Position numbers and translations under genes: made by a program. Below are positions 1 through 7,652 of a DNA stretch of 64,000 bases, in pieces. Numbering within the stretch: the stretch's first letter is position 1; the number at the start of each line of letters is the position of its first letter. Source of the DNA: an uncultured bacterium. Its GTDB lineage: Bacteria; Planctomycetota; UBA8742; UBA2392. The notes under the pieces are model-generated. The model saw only the letters and a list, made by a program, of their open reading frames with translations, made no database searches and had not been told where the DNA came from. The stretch covers positions 310,001-374,000 of the forward strand of contig CALLQI010000018.1 in the NCBI GenBank assembly GCA_938014885.1, written 5' to 3'.

Positions 1-2156
1 TGGTCGACCGGGACGTCGTGGCCGTTCCAGGGCTCCCTTCCCGGGCGCAGGCCATTCCACCCGGCCACCAGCTCGATCGGGTCATTCTCAAGGTCGATGT
101 CCAGGTGCAGTTCGGTTTCGTCTTCGGCGTCCGGCACCGTGATCTCGAGGCAGGCCACCCCGGGCAGGTTGTTGAAACTGAAGTGCACCGTCGTGTTGCC
201 GGCCGCAATGCGCAGCGTGCCCTCGAGGTAATTTTCGCCGCCGTGTAGTTCCCAGCGGTACTCGCAGGGAGGCACCCACCAGTTGCTGTTGCGGCCGGGG
301 GTCAGGAACTCATAGCCTTCGTCCTGGTCAAACAGCACCATGCCCATGGCGCGAAAGAAATCCGAGTCTTCGTAGACGCCGGTGCCATGCAGATCCAGCC
401 GGATCGGGTCGCCGCCCGGCGACAGCCACGCCGCCAGGGTCTGGTCAATGCCGAACGACACGCTGGCCGTTGGCACGTCAAAGGCTGTGTTGGTTACGGC
501 GCGCGGCTTGATCTCGAATTGCACGGGCGGCAGGCCGGGTACCCAGGCGACGTAATGCCCGGTGGCAAGCTCAATCGGCGTCGGGGCCAGCGCGTCGTCT
601 TCCCAGTCCAGGCTGATCTGTTCCACGTCGGCGTATTGCCCGCCGCGCAGCCACACCATGCCGCCCTTCACCGGCCGCCCGCCGAAACGCAAGAACGGTG
701 CCCAGGTGCCGAAGGCGTCGTCGCCGACGATGATCTCGACGGTCTTGTGTTCCCCGGCCGCAAGCTGCACCACAATGCTGTGATAGCCGAAGTCATCGCC
801 CAGGCTGACCAGCCAAAACCCGGGCGTGAGGCCGCCGACCAGGAATTCATTGCCCGTGTCGCGATAGAAGGAGTTACTGACCACGTCCAGGCCGAAGTCG
901 TCCGGGATGCGCCCGAACGGCCCCACGGGTTCTACGTCCAGCTCGAGCGCGCCGGGCTCGGCGCTACCGGTATGCACGGCGACCACGCGCAGCGTGCAGA
1001 AGCTCGGCGCGGGCATCTCAAGCGTCAATTCATGCAGCCCGTGCCGCAATTCGACTACGCGCTCGGTGATCGCGCGGCCGGCCCCAAACGCCAGCACCCG
1101 CCAGCGGCCTGAGAACAGCGTCGGCCACTCAGCTTGCCCGGTGGCCCCGGTCACGGCGCTGAACTGTATGCGACCGGCCTCGGCGACGGGTTCGTTTTCG
1201 TCGATTGATCCCAGCCCGTACTCGAAGTCGAGGTCGTCCACGCAGTGCGGCTCAGCGGCGATTTCACGCAGGTGCTCCAGCTCGTCGCCCAGCCGCTCCG
1301 GTGGCGTGTCGCCCCACAGCGGGCCTGACTTGCCGCCCAGCACCGTGGGCCCGTGCGAGTAGCCGAAGCTGCCGGACTGCACGACGGCCCAATGCTGCAC
1401 GGGTGCAGGCGCGTCTTCGGGCACGACCCAGATGGCAAGTTCCGGCAGCGGACGCTGCTGGGCGTCGCAGACGGTGACGCGCAAGCCCGGGGCTTTGCGC
1501 ACGAGCCAGTCCACGGGCGTGGGGGCCGCAGCCTTTGCCAGCTCGCGGGCACGCGCGCTCACCGCTGAAGCCAGGGCAGCCGGCTCGTAGCCCGGCGGAA
1601 TGGGCAGCATCATGCGCCAGCCTTCGGGCGCCAGCAGGCATTGCTTGTCGGTGTCGCGCAGGGTTCGGATGTTGTCGGGTTCCGTGGCCAGCAGCTCGCA
1701 GCGCAACGCCAGCATGCCGTGCTCGTCCGGCCGGGCGCGCTGTTGCGGCGGGTCAGTGGGTGAACCCACGTCGCAGTCATCGGTGTTGTAGATGTAGCCC
1801 CAGCTGGGCCAGCGGGCCATCTGGATCGCGGGCCACAGTTCGCAATCGGCCAGCGCCAGCGGCTGGTTGGTGTCGGCGTCGATCACGCGCAGCCACAGCG
1901 TGCCGCTGGCCGGGTCATTGCGGATCTCGGGCGCGGCCGGCGGCTCCGGCAGTGTGATCGGCCCGGTTGCGTTTTGCCGGGCGTCGTCAACAACGGCATC
2001 GAGCGGCCGTGAGATGTCGGTGGCGGCGATTGTGTTCACGGGCAGGTTGCCGCCGGCCGGTGCGCCAGCACGCGAAGGTGCCAGCAGTTGCCACGCGGCC
2101 AACAGGCCAAAGGCAAGCGCCAGCACCAGCGGAACCAGCAGTCGTCGGTCTTGCAT
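1..2156 (-). CDS. Large secreted or membrane-anchored protein, C-terminus beyond the window
   Basis: The frame is open from an ATG at 2156 to the left edge (about 718 codons) with no stop, so the protein is incomplete at its C-terminus. The N-terminus is basic (MQDRR) followed by a hydrophobic stretch of about 17 residues (LLVPLVLALAFGLLAAW), consistent with a signal anchor or uncleaved signal peptide. The rest is hydrophilic and rich in short beta-type segments, Trp, Gly and Asp, with phrases such as LWLRVIDADTNQPL that recall carboxypeptidase-regulatory or CNA-B-like beta-sandwich repeats; this resemblance is impressionistic. I do not recognise a family or catalytic motif. It is probably an extracytoplasmic protein. 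Confidence 0.75.
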   Translation of the reverse strand, partial: MQDRRLLVPLVLALAFGLLAAWQLLAPSRAGAPAGGNLPVNTIAATDISRPLDAVVDDARQNATGPITLPEPPAAPEIRNDPASGTLWLRVIDADTNQPLALADCELWPAIQMARWPSWGYIYNTDDCDVGSPTDPPQQRARPDEHGMLALRCELLATEPDNIRTLRDTDKQCLLAPEGWRMMLPIPPGYEPAALASAVSARARELAKAAAPTPVDWLVRKAPGLRVTVCDAQQRPLPELAIWVVPEDAPAPVQHWAVVQSGSFGYSHGPTVLGGKSGPLWGDTPPERLGDELEHLREIAAEPHCVDDLDFEYGLGSIDENEPVAEAGRIQFSAVTGATGQAEWPTLFSGRWRVLAFGAGRAITERVVELRHGLHELTLEMPAPSFCTLRVVAVHTGSAEPGALELDVEPVGPFGRIPDDFGLDVVSNSFYRDTGNEFLVGGLTPGFWLVSLGDDFGYHSIVVQLAAGEHKTVEIIVGDDAFGTWAPFLRFGGRPVKGGMVWLRGGQYADVEQISLDWEDDALAPTPIELATGHYVAWVPGLPPVQFEIKPRAVTNTAFDVPTASVSFGIDQTLAAWLSPGGDPIRLDLHGTGVYEDSDFFRAMGMVLFDQDEGYEFLTPGRNSNWWVPPCEYRWELHGGENYLEGTLRIAAGNTTVHFSFNNLPGVACLEITVPDAEDETELHLDIDLENDPIELVAGWNGLRPGREPWNGHDVPVD

Positions 2157-2229
2157 GCGCTCAACTCAACAAGGAGCGCCCAGGGACTTTCACTATACCC
2201 CGCCAAAACCGGCCGCGCGGGTTTTTCAG

Positions 2230-2496
2230 TTAGCGTTGCGCCGTGGGTTGCGGCAGGCGCGGGGCCGGGCGGTCGCCGAAGCTGCGCAGCGGGCGGCGTT
2301 CCACGGGGCGGCGGCGCGAGGGCAGGAAGTTGACCACCAGCAGCGGCAGCACGAAACCCATGCAGATCGACAACACCAGAATCACCCACGCCGATTCGGG
2401 ATAGCCCTTGCGCTGCATCCAGCGCATGCCGGCCACACCAAACGCCAGGTTCAGAACCGCCATACCCGCCAACATCCCGATCTCGAACATCGTCAT
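2230..2496 (-). CDS. Small two-helix membrane protein
   Basis: About 88 residues. The start is the ATG of MTMFEIG because GGAG lies about 7 nt upstream; an upstream in-frame extension lacks such a site. Two hydrophobic segments are visible (roughly residues 3-22 and 36-55), followed by a basic, Arg/Pro-rich tail (residues 57-88) that is likely cytoplasmic. No known domain is recognised. It lies just upstream, on the same strand, of the large secreted protein, with a 73-nt gap. Confidence 0.6.
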   Translation of the reverse strand: MTMFEIGMLAGMAVLNLAFGVAGMRWMQRKGYPESAWVILVLSICMGFVLPLLVVNFLPSRRRPVERRPLRSFGDRPAPRLPQPTAQR

Positions 2497-2599
2497 GGTC
2501 AGTCTCCGCGAATCGCATTGCCGCACTTGCGATAGACGAAGCTACCCCATGGCCCACGCCCGGCGGGTCTACAATGCGGTACCGGTTTTGGAGCGACCC

Positions 2600-3688
2600 C
2601 TACCAGCGGCCGTCGTCGGGGATGGCCAGACGCGCGCAGGCGGCCCTTAGGTCAGCGCGGGCCTGCTGGATATCGGCGGCGGTGCCATTGTCGCGCAGCC
2701 ATGCCAGCGCGCGCTGCCAGTACGCTTGCGCGTCGTCGACGCGGCCGCGCTCAAGCGCAACCAGCGCCCGGTGAACCGCGAGCTTCCAGAATTCGCGTTG
2801 CAGCTGGATTTCATCGGCGATGGTGTAGGCCTTGGCCAGCCAATGCTCGCTTTCATCAAAGCGCCCCAGCACATCCAGCGCGGCCGCGTAGTGCCCGTAG
2901 GCCGTGGGCAGGTAGCGCTTGGCCCCCATCCCCTCCAGTATCGCGATGCTGCGCCGCGACGCCGCGAGCGCCCCTTCCAGATCTCCCAAGTGGCGCAACT
3001 GGCCGGACAGCGAACTCAGAAAGAAACCCACGCCTGCTTCATTGCCGGCCTTCTCATTCAGTCGGATTGAACTCACGAACAGGCGGCGCGCGCGGCGGTG
3101 GTCCCTGGTGCCCGTGTAGTGCGACCCCAGGTTGCCGATCGAAATCGCGGCGACCATCCAGGCCTGTGCCTTGACCGCCAGCCGAAACGCCCTTCGCCAA
3201 AGTCGCACCGCGCGCCGGTCGTCGGCCAGCCCGGCCAGATAATTGAGCCCCTGCGCCACGGCCACGGGTACGCCCCTGGCGCGGCCGTAGCGCACCAGCA
3301 GCAGGGCGTAGCGCATGGCACCTGCCTGGTCGTTGCGATGCGCGCGCAGGATCGCGTACAGCAGCTGGTAGGCCTCAATGACGTTGCTTTCGGTGCCGAT
3401 TTCGGCCAGTCGTTCCAGCAGGGGGATCGCGACGGAGTGGCTGAATGTGCCGTGGGCGTAGCGGGCGGCTAGCAGCGTGTACTGGCGCTCAAGCTCGGGC
3501 TGGCGCCCGCCCAGGCGCAGGTGCGCCGCAATCTCGTGTGCCACGGCGTCCAGCGGCGGGGGCAGCACGGCCAGCATGGTGCCGGCTGCCAGGTCGTGCA
3601 GCGCGGCGCGCTCGGCGGGCAGTTGCAGCTCATAGGCCGCGTCGCGCACCAGCACGTGCCGGAAAAGATAGGCTTGCTCGGCGTTCAC
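2600..3688 (-). CDS. TPR-repeat protein with N-terminal FRH..AAY motif (orphan family member 1)
   Basis: A 362-residue soluble protein starting at GTG. The N-terminus (AYLFRHVLVRDAAYELQ) resembles the short helical segment that joins the AAA ATPase module to the TPR region in large bacterial regulators (YxFRHALxxEAAY). The remainder is an alpha-helical array of about six to seven degenerate TPR units (e.g. the segments around residues 130-165, 205-240 and 285-320). No ATPase, kinase or effector domain is present. Two further genes in this window (10017-11492 and 51080-52543) begin with the same motif, so this is a distinct small family. The likely role is protein-protein interaction; the partner is unknown. 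Confidence 0.7.
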   Translation of the reverse strand: MNAEQAYLFRHVLVRDAAYELQLPAERAALHDLAAGTMLAVLPPPLDAVAHEIAAHLRLGGRQPELERQYTLLAARYAHGTFSHSVAIPLLERLAEIGTESNVIEAYQLLYAILRAHRNDQAGAMRYALLLVRYGRARGVPVAVAQGLNYLAGLADDRRAVRLWRRAFRLAVKAQAWMVAAISIGNLGSHYTGTRDHRRARRLFVSSIRLNEKAGNEAGVGFFLSSLSGQLRHLGDLEGALAASRRSIAILEGMGAKRYLPTAYGHYAAALDVLGRFDESEHWLAKAYTIADEIQLQREFWKLAVHRALVALERGRVDDAQAYWQRALAWLRDNGTAADIQQARADLRAACARLAIPDDGRW

Positions 3689-3697
3689 GGGCGCAGT

Positions 3698-4405
3698 CTA
3701 CGCTGCCGGGCCGGGCTTGGGCAGTTTCATCATGGCCTGGCGCAGGCCCAGCACATGCCCGCCCAGCGCCAGCGGCACCAGCAGCGCCGGCAGCCACACG
3801 TAGGGCCAGCTTGCAATGAAGGTAAGCGGCGGCTCGGGATAGATCTGCTGCAGCGGTCCCGGTTGCGCCAGCACCGCGTGAATCACGACATTCGCAAGCA
3901 GTGCCAGCCCGATCACGTGGAACAGCAGCAGCGTGGGCTTGGCGGCCGGCCTGCGCGCGATCACCGGGGCAATCACGCAGGCCATCACGCCGGTGATGAT
4001 GTCAAAGTTGCGGCCGCCGAAGCTCATCAGTGGCGGCGCAAGCCCCTTGGCCACTGCAAGCCACAGAAACAGTTCAACGGGCAGGCGAAAGCCCTGAAAG
4101 CCCACCACCCACGCGGGCGAAATCACCGTGGCCAGGTTGCGCCCCATGGGCGACAGCGCGACGGCCGTGAACGCAATGCCCGCAATCAGTGCCAGCAGCG
4201 CCACCAGCGGCGGATGTTCCGGCGAAGGGGTCAGCGCCCCGGCGTGCGCGAGCTCGGCCGTGCCGATCAGCCATGCAACCAGGATCGCGCCCGCCGCCAG
4301 CCGGTGCTCGCGGCGCGGCACGGCAAAGTGCATGGCCCAGACCACCAGCATCAGGCAACCGGCCACAATCGCGATAAAGAAGCCCTGCAGCATGGCCGCA
4401 ATCAT
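3698..4405 (-). CDS. Polytopic membrane protein of unknown function
   Basis: A 235-residue protein with about six to seven hydrophobic helices spread over its length (N-terminal FFIAIVAGCLMLVVWAMHF, then further segments to about residue 220). It has no recognisable transporter signature. The start codon ATG at 4405 is followed by a second possible ATG four codons on. It lies 45 nt downstream of the gspJ-like gene and 9 nt upstream of the TPR gene on the same strand, so it may be in the tail of the pseudopilin operon. I cannot assign a function. Confidence 0.6.
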   Translation of the reverse strand: MIAAMLQGFFIAIVAGCLMLVVWAMHFAVPRREHRLAAGAILVAWLIGTAELAHAGALTPSPEHPPLVALLALIAGIAFTAVALSPMGRNLATVISPAWVVGFQGFRLPVELFLWLAVAKGLAPPLMSFGGRNFDIITGVMACVIAPVIARRPAAKPTLLLFHVIGLALLANVVIHAVLAQPGPLQQIYPEPPLTFIASWPYVWLPALLVPLALGGHVLGLRQAMMKLPKPGPAA

Positions 4406-4450
4406 GGGCCGTCAAGCAAAGCCGCGCAAGGCAGTGCAATGGCGGCCCGC

Positions 4451-5323
4451 TTAGCCCGGGTTGGGATTCGGGTTCGGGTTGGGGTTGGGGTTCGGTGCGG
4501 CCGGGGTTGGCAGCGGCTTGGCCGTGAACAGCAACAGCTTGTCGTCCAGGGCCGCGAAGTCCGGCAGCCGCACCAGGGTTTCGTATACCGCGAAGCGGCG
4601 CTTGGTACCGCGGTTGAAGGCGTCCAGCGGCGTCACGTCGATCACCAGCTCAACGCGCACGGCGTAGGGCAGCCGGCCTTCGTCGGCGCTGTCCCATTCG
4701 TCCAGCGGGTCGCCTTCGTTGCGATCGACAATCTTCTCAAGCGCCAGCGGGTCAATCGCGCCTGTGTCCAACACGCTGTCGCGCGGCAGGTCGTAATAGC
4801 GCACCCGGAAGCTGACGACGCGATCGTGCATCAGCACGCCCAGGCCGCCTTCATCGGGGCGTTTGTCGACCAGGAAGTCTTCGCGCCGGTACAGCGAATA
4901 CAGCCCGGCAAGCGGGCCTTCGGACTCCGTGTTGGGCTTGACGTAATAGCCCACCTCAGTCAGGTCGCTGGAGATGCCTTCGTAGGTGAGATAGCTGTTC
5001 ACCGAGGTCACGAACCACATTTCATCCTCGGCACGGTCGTCGTCGCCTTTGGCCTCGCCGCGGAAGTATGATCCCTCAACTTCCACGTCGGGGTGCTCGC
5101 CCGTGGCCCAGGCATTCTTGAGATCGCGCGAGATCGTGGCCATCAGGTTCGGGCCAAGGCGGCGCACGCGCGACTCGTTCTCGACCAGAATCTTGGCCTC
5201 GACGGTAGCGCGCAGCACCATCACCAATGCACTCAGCACCACGGCTGCTATGAACAACGCGATCACCACTTCAATCAGCGTGAAACCAGGATCCAGGGAG
5301 CGGTTGTTCGCGCGCGTTGCCAT
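4451..5323 (-). CDS. gspJ: Type II secretion pseudopilin, GspJ-like
   Basis: A 290-residue protein with a class III prepilin leader: PGFTLIEVVIA, where the prepilin peptidase would cut after Gly and the conserved Glu is at mature position 5, followed by a hydrophobic helix. The long globular domain after the helix and its place as last gene in a G-H-I-J series suggest the minor pseudopilin J of the pseudopilus tip; the family call rests mainly on order and length. The C-terminus ends in a run of Asn-Pro dipeptides (six in a row plus Gly) encoded by a 6-nt tandem repeat, which is not typical of GspJ. It starts 2 nt after the gspI stop. Confidence 0.75.
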   Translation of the reverse strand: MATRANNRSLDPGFTLIEVVIALFIAAVVLSALVMVLRATVEAKILVENESRVRRLGPNLMATISRDLKNAWATGEHPDVEVEGSYFRGEAKGDDDRAEDEMWFVTSVNSYLTYEGISSDLTEVGYYVKPNTESEGPLAGLYSLYRREDFLVDKRPDEGGLGVLMHDRVVSFRVRYYDLPRDSVLDTGAIDPLALEKIVDRNEGDPLDEWDSADEGRLPYAVRVELVIDVTPLDAFNRGTKRRFAVYETLVRLPDFAALDDKLLLFTAKPLPTPAAPNPNPNPNPNPNPG

Positions 5324-5325
5324 GG

Positions 5326-6039
5326 TTATCGCGGCTCCTCGGTGGATTCTTCGGTGGCCGGTTCGGCCTCATACAGGATGTCGGGGTCCACGTAGGTGAC
5401 GAGGTGAATCACGCGCGATTGCTTGCGGGCGCGTGTGCCGGTGCGCGGGTCGATGGCTTCTTCTTCCGCTTCGTCGCGGCTGGCGTCGCCCAGTTGCGGG
5501 ATGTCCACCTGCAGCGTGATGCGGATCAGGCGGGCCGTCGGCTGCTCGCGCGGGTCATCGACGCCGATCGGGTTGCCCTCGGCGTCCAATTCGGGCGCGT
5601 TGCCCTCAGCGTCCAGCGGCGGCTCCCATACTTCAAGCTCATCCTTGGTGCCGATGAACTCGGGGCCCACGAAAATCAGCTCTTTGCGGTAGCGATAGGT
5701 GAAGCGCGCAAACGTGGCGCGGTCGGTCCAGTCCTTGTAGACGCTGGCGTTCAGTGAATTCACGCGCTCGTCAAAGTCGGCAAAGTCGCCCTCGATCCAG
5801 CCGGTGTCCCAGGGCAGTTCCTGGTCATTCATCGGATCGGGCAGGTCTTCCGAGATCAGCTCGTTCATCTTCATCTCAGCGAGCCACGAGGCCGTGTACT
5901 GGTCGCCGGTGATCAGGAACTGGCGGATTGACTGGTTGCGGATCTGCAGCAATGCAAGCAGGAACACGCCGATGAACAGAATCGCCATCAGCACTTCAAT
6001 CAGCGCTACGCCGCTGCGGGATGTGCGCGGGGTCTTCAC
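5326..6039 (-). CDS. gspI: Type II secretion pseudopilin, GspI-like
   Basis: A 237-residue protein with the prepilin motif SGVALIEVLMAILFIGVF near residue 10: Gly at the cleavage point, Glu at mature position 5 and a hydrophobic helix. After the helix come a polar stalk and a globular domain rich in acidic residues. The following helix motif (SWLAEMKMNELI) resembles the GspI pattern A..iA..k..e. GspI caps the pseudopilus together with H, J and K. Its start overlaps the gspH stop by 4 nt, indicating translational coupling. It is longer than typical GspI (about 120-130 residues), the extra length being acidic, so assignment within the minor pseudopilins is moderate. Confidence 0.72.
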   Translation of the reverse strand: MKTPRTSRSGVALIEVLMAILFIGVFLLALLQIRNQSIRQFLITGDQYTASWLAEMKMNELISEDLPDPMNDQELPWDTGWIEGDFADFDERVNSLNASVYKDWTDRATFARFTYRYRKELIFVGPEFIGTKDELEVWEPPLDAEGNAPELDAEGNPIGVDDPREQPTARLIRITLQVDIPQLGDASRDEAEEEAIDPRTGTRARKQSRVIHLVTYVDPDILYEAEPATEESTEEPR

Positions 6040-6674
6040 TTCAGGCGCTCCGGTGGTTCGGGCTTGTATTCGCCGGGGTAGACCTCGCCAAACCCGGTCA
6101 GCGGGTTGACCACGATGGTGTAGTACTCATCCAGCCGGTTGCGCAGGTACACGTAGTGCCAGTGGCTGCCGCCGGTGGGCATGAAGTCCACGCGCACCGA
6201 GTCGTCGTTGACGGTTGTGCCGTCGGCAAACCCGATGCGGTCAATCCACACCAGGTAGGTCGCGCCGCCGTCTGAGGTCGGGCGCGTTGGCATGTCGTGG
6301 AATGCGATGGCCTTGCGGGCGTCGTCGCTGTCGTCTTCGACGATGTCATCTTCGCCGTCTTCGGCCGCGCGGGGTACCCACACGAAGTACTTGATCTTTT
6401 CGTCGGCGGGCGGATTCAGGTCATACTGGACGGTATGGCGCTGGCCGGAAATGGCGGCCTTGGTGCGCACGTGTTCAAGGAAGCCGGCCAGGATGCGGGC
6501 CTGGTTTTTGAGTTCTTCGGTGTCACGCCACGAAAACCCGAGCACCGTCACCACCGCAATGATCGAAAGCGCCAGGATCATCGCGACCATGGTGATTTCG
6601 ACCAGGGTGATGCCCCGGCGCAAAATGCGGGCGGCCAAGCGGCCGCCCGCGCTGATTTTGCTGCGGCGTGTCAC
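6036..6674 (-). CDS. gspH: Type II secretion pseudopilin, GspH-like
   Basis: A 212-residue protein. The prepilin leader is unusually long (about 21 residues, basic) and ends in RRGITLVEITMV, with Gly before the cleavage site and Glu at mature position 5. The mature part continues with a hydrophobic helix, then LAGFLEHVRTKAAISGQRH, matching the GspH pattern of a helix followed by beta structure. It is probably a minor pseudopilin between the major subunit G and the tip proteins I and J. The start is 2 nt beyond the gspG stop, so the four genes form one tight operon. Confidence 0.75.
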   Translation of the reverse strand: MTRRSKISAGGRLAARILRRGITLVEITMVAMILALSIIAVVTVLGFSWRDTEELKNQARILAGFLEHVRTKAAISGQRHTVQYDLNPPADEKIKYFVWVPRAAEDGEDDIVEDDSDDARKAIAFHDMPTRPTSDGGATYLVWIDRIGFADGTTVNDDSVRVDFMPTGGSHWHYVYLRNRLDEYYTIVVNPLTGFGEVYPGEYKPEPPERLK

Positions 6675-6676
6675 GT

Positions 6677-7102
6677 CTAGTTGCCGCCTTCTTCCAGCAG
6701 GCCGCGTTCGTCAAATACGATGTCGCGGTTGGGGATTTCGGCGCCGCCTTCGGCCTGGTCTTTGCCCAGGCAGATCAGGCGGAAGGTGTCGCCCTGTGGC
6801 TCATACTGGTAGGGGCTTTTGGTGAACGGGTCGCTGGGGACCTTGCCGCCCGGGAAGCTTTTCGAGATGGCCTCAAGCGAATCCGGGTAGGTGTTGTCGT
6901 TTTCGACCGCGTAGACACCCAGCGCCTTGTGGATTTCGCCCATTTCGGTGCGGGCCTTTTCCCACTTGGCTTTGTCCGGGTTGTCCAGCACGAACACGAA
7001 AGCGATCGTCCCGATGATGCCCAGGATGACGATCACGACCATCAGTTCGACGAGGGTAAAGCCGCTGCCGCTAAGACCACGACGCTGCTTGCGATGACGC
7101 AT
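6677..7102 (-). CDS. gspG: Type II secretion major pseudopilin GspG
   Basis: 141 residues starting at the ATG of MRHRKQ, chosen because AGGAG lies 6 nt upstream; an upstream in-frame extension has no such site. The leader ends in SGFTLVELMVVIVILGIIG, the hallmark GspG N-terminus with Gly(-1), Phe(+1) and Glu(+5). The C-terminal part has the GspG signature YPDSLEA..., PSDPFTKSPYQY and LICLGKDQAEGG, comparable to the calcium-site region of the family (PKDPWGxPYxY...SxGxDG). Length matches the family. It is the first gene of gspGHIJ and is expected to be the most abundant pseudopilus subunit. The ATPase, secretin and inner-membrane genes are not in this window. Confidence 0.88.
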   Translation of the reverse strand: MRHRKQRRGLSGSGFTLVELMVVIVILGIIGTIAFVFVLDNPDKAKWEKARTEMGEIHKALGVYAVENDNTYPDSLEAISKSFPGGKVPSDPFTKSPYQYEPQGDTFRLICLGKDQAEGGAEIPNRDIVFDERGLLEEGGN

Positions 7103-7652
7103 GTTGGCTCCTGTACTCAAGTCCCGAATCAACGACACCCATGATACGCACGGATTGGCCGGCGCGATGGATTTTTCACCGGATTTCCACAGTGGTTTGC
7201 GGGGTTTGCCCTGAATCACGACCCCGCGTTGGAACCACGAAGTACGGCAACGGCTTAGGAACCACAGGTGAACACGGGTAGACATAGATAACGGCGTTCT
7301 CGCGCGGAGACGCGGAGACGCAGAGAAACGCTCGCAGGTCGTGGCGCACTTGGCGGCTGAACGGCTTTCTCAATGGGCCACGGCGGTCCTTCGCAACATT
7401 CGCAAGGTGCGCAGTGCACTGCCACTGCTCTGCAAGTCAGCGTGAGCTCGCAGCTGGTCTTACACCCAAGAGCAGTTGTCGTTCTCTGCGTCTTTGCGCC
7501 TCTGCGTGAAAACGCAGTTGCCGTCAAGCTCAAAGAGCAGTTGCCGTCCTTCGTGGTTCTTAGTGGCGCTTCGTGGATAAGCGCAGTTGCCTTGCCCAAG
7601 ACAACGACCCACCGCTTGCGCGATGGGTCGTCTGGTTTGTGATTTGCCCAAG
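7103..7652. repeat. 550-bp gene-free gap with dispersed short repeats
   Basis: No credible gene. The gap holds two inverted, imperfect copies of a purine-rich motif: CGCGGAGACGCGGAGACGC at 7303-7321 (continuing to 7328) and its reverse-complement relative TTCTCTGCGTCTTTGCGCC at 7482-7500 (continuing to about 7515). It also holds four copies of GCAGTTGyC starting at 7472, 7514, 7537 and 7583. One further GCAGTTG in a similar setting lies at 26954. A single near-consensus DnaA box (TTATCCACG, reverse strand, about 7572-7580) is present. The part next to gspG must hold that operon's promoter, but I cannot pick out -35/-10 elements. Confidence 0.6.

Noticed and set aside
3521..5071. Plus-strand open frame of about 516 codons opposite the TPR, membrane and gspJ genes
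   Set aside because: Composition is Arg/Gln/His-rich in the manner of antisense frames, and three minus-strand genes with clear features lie beneath it.
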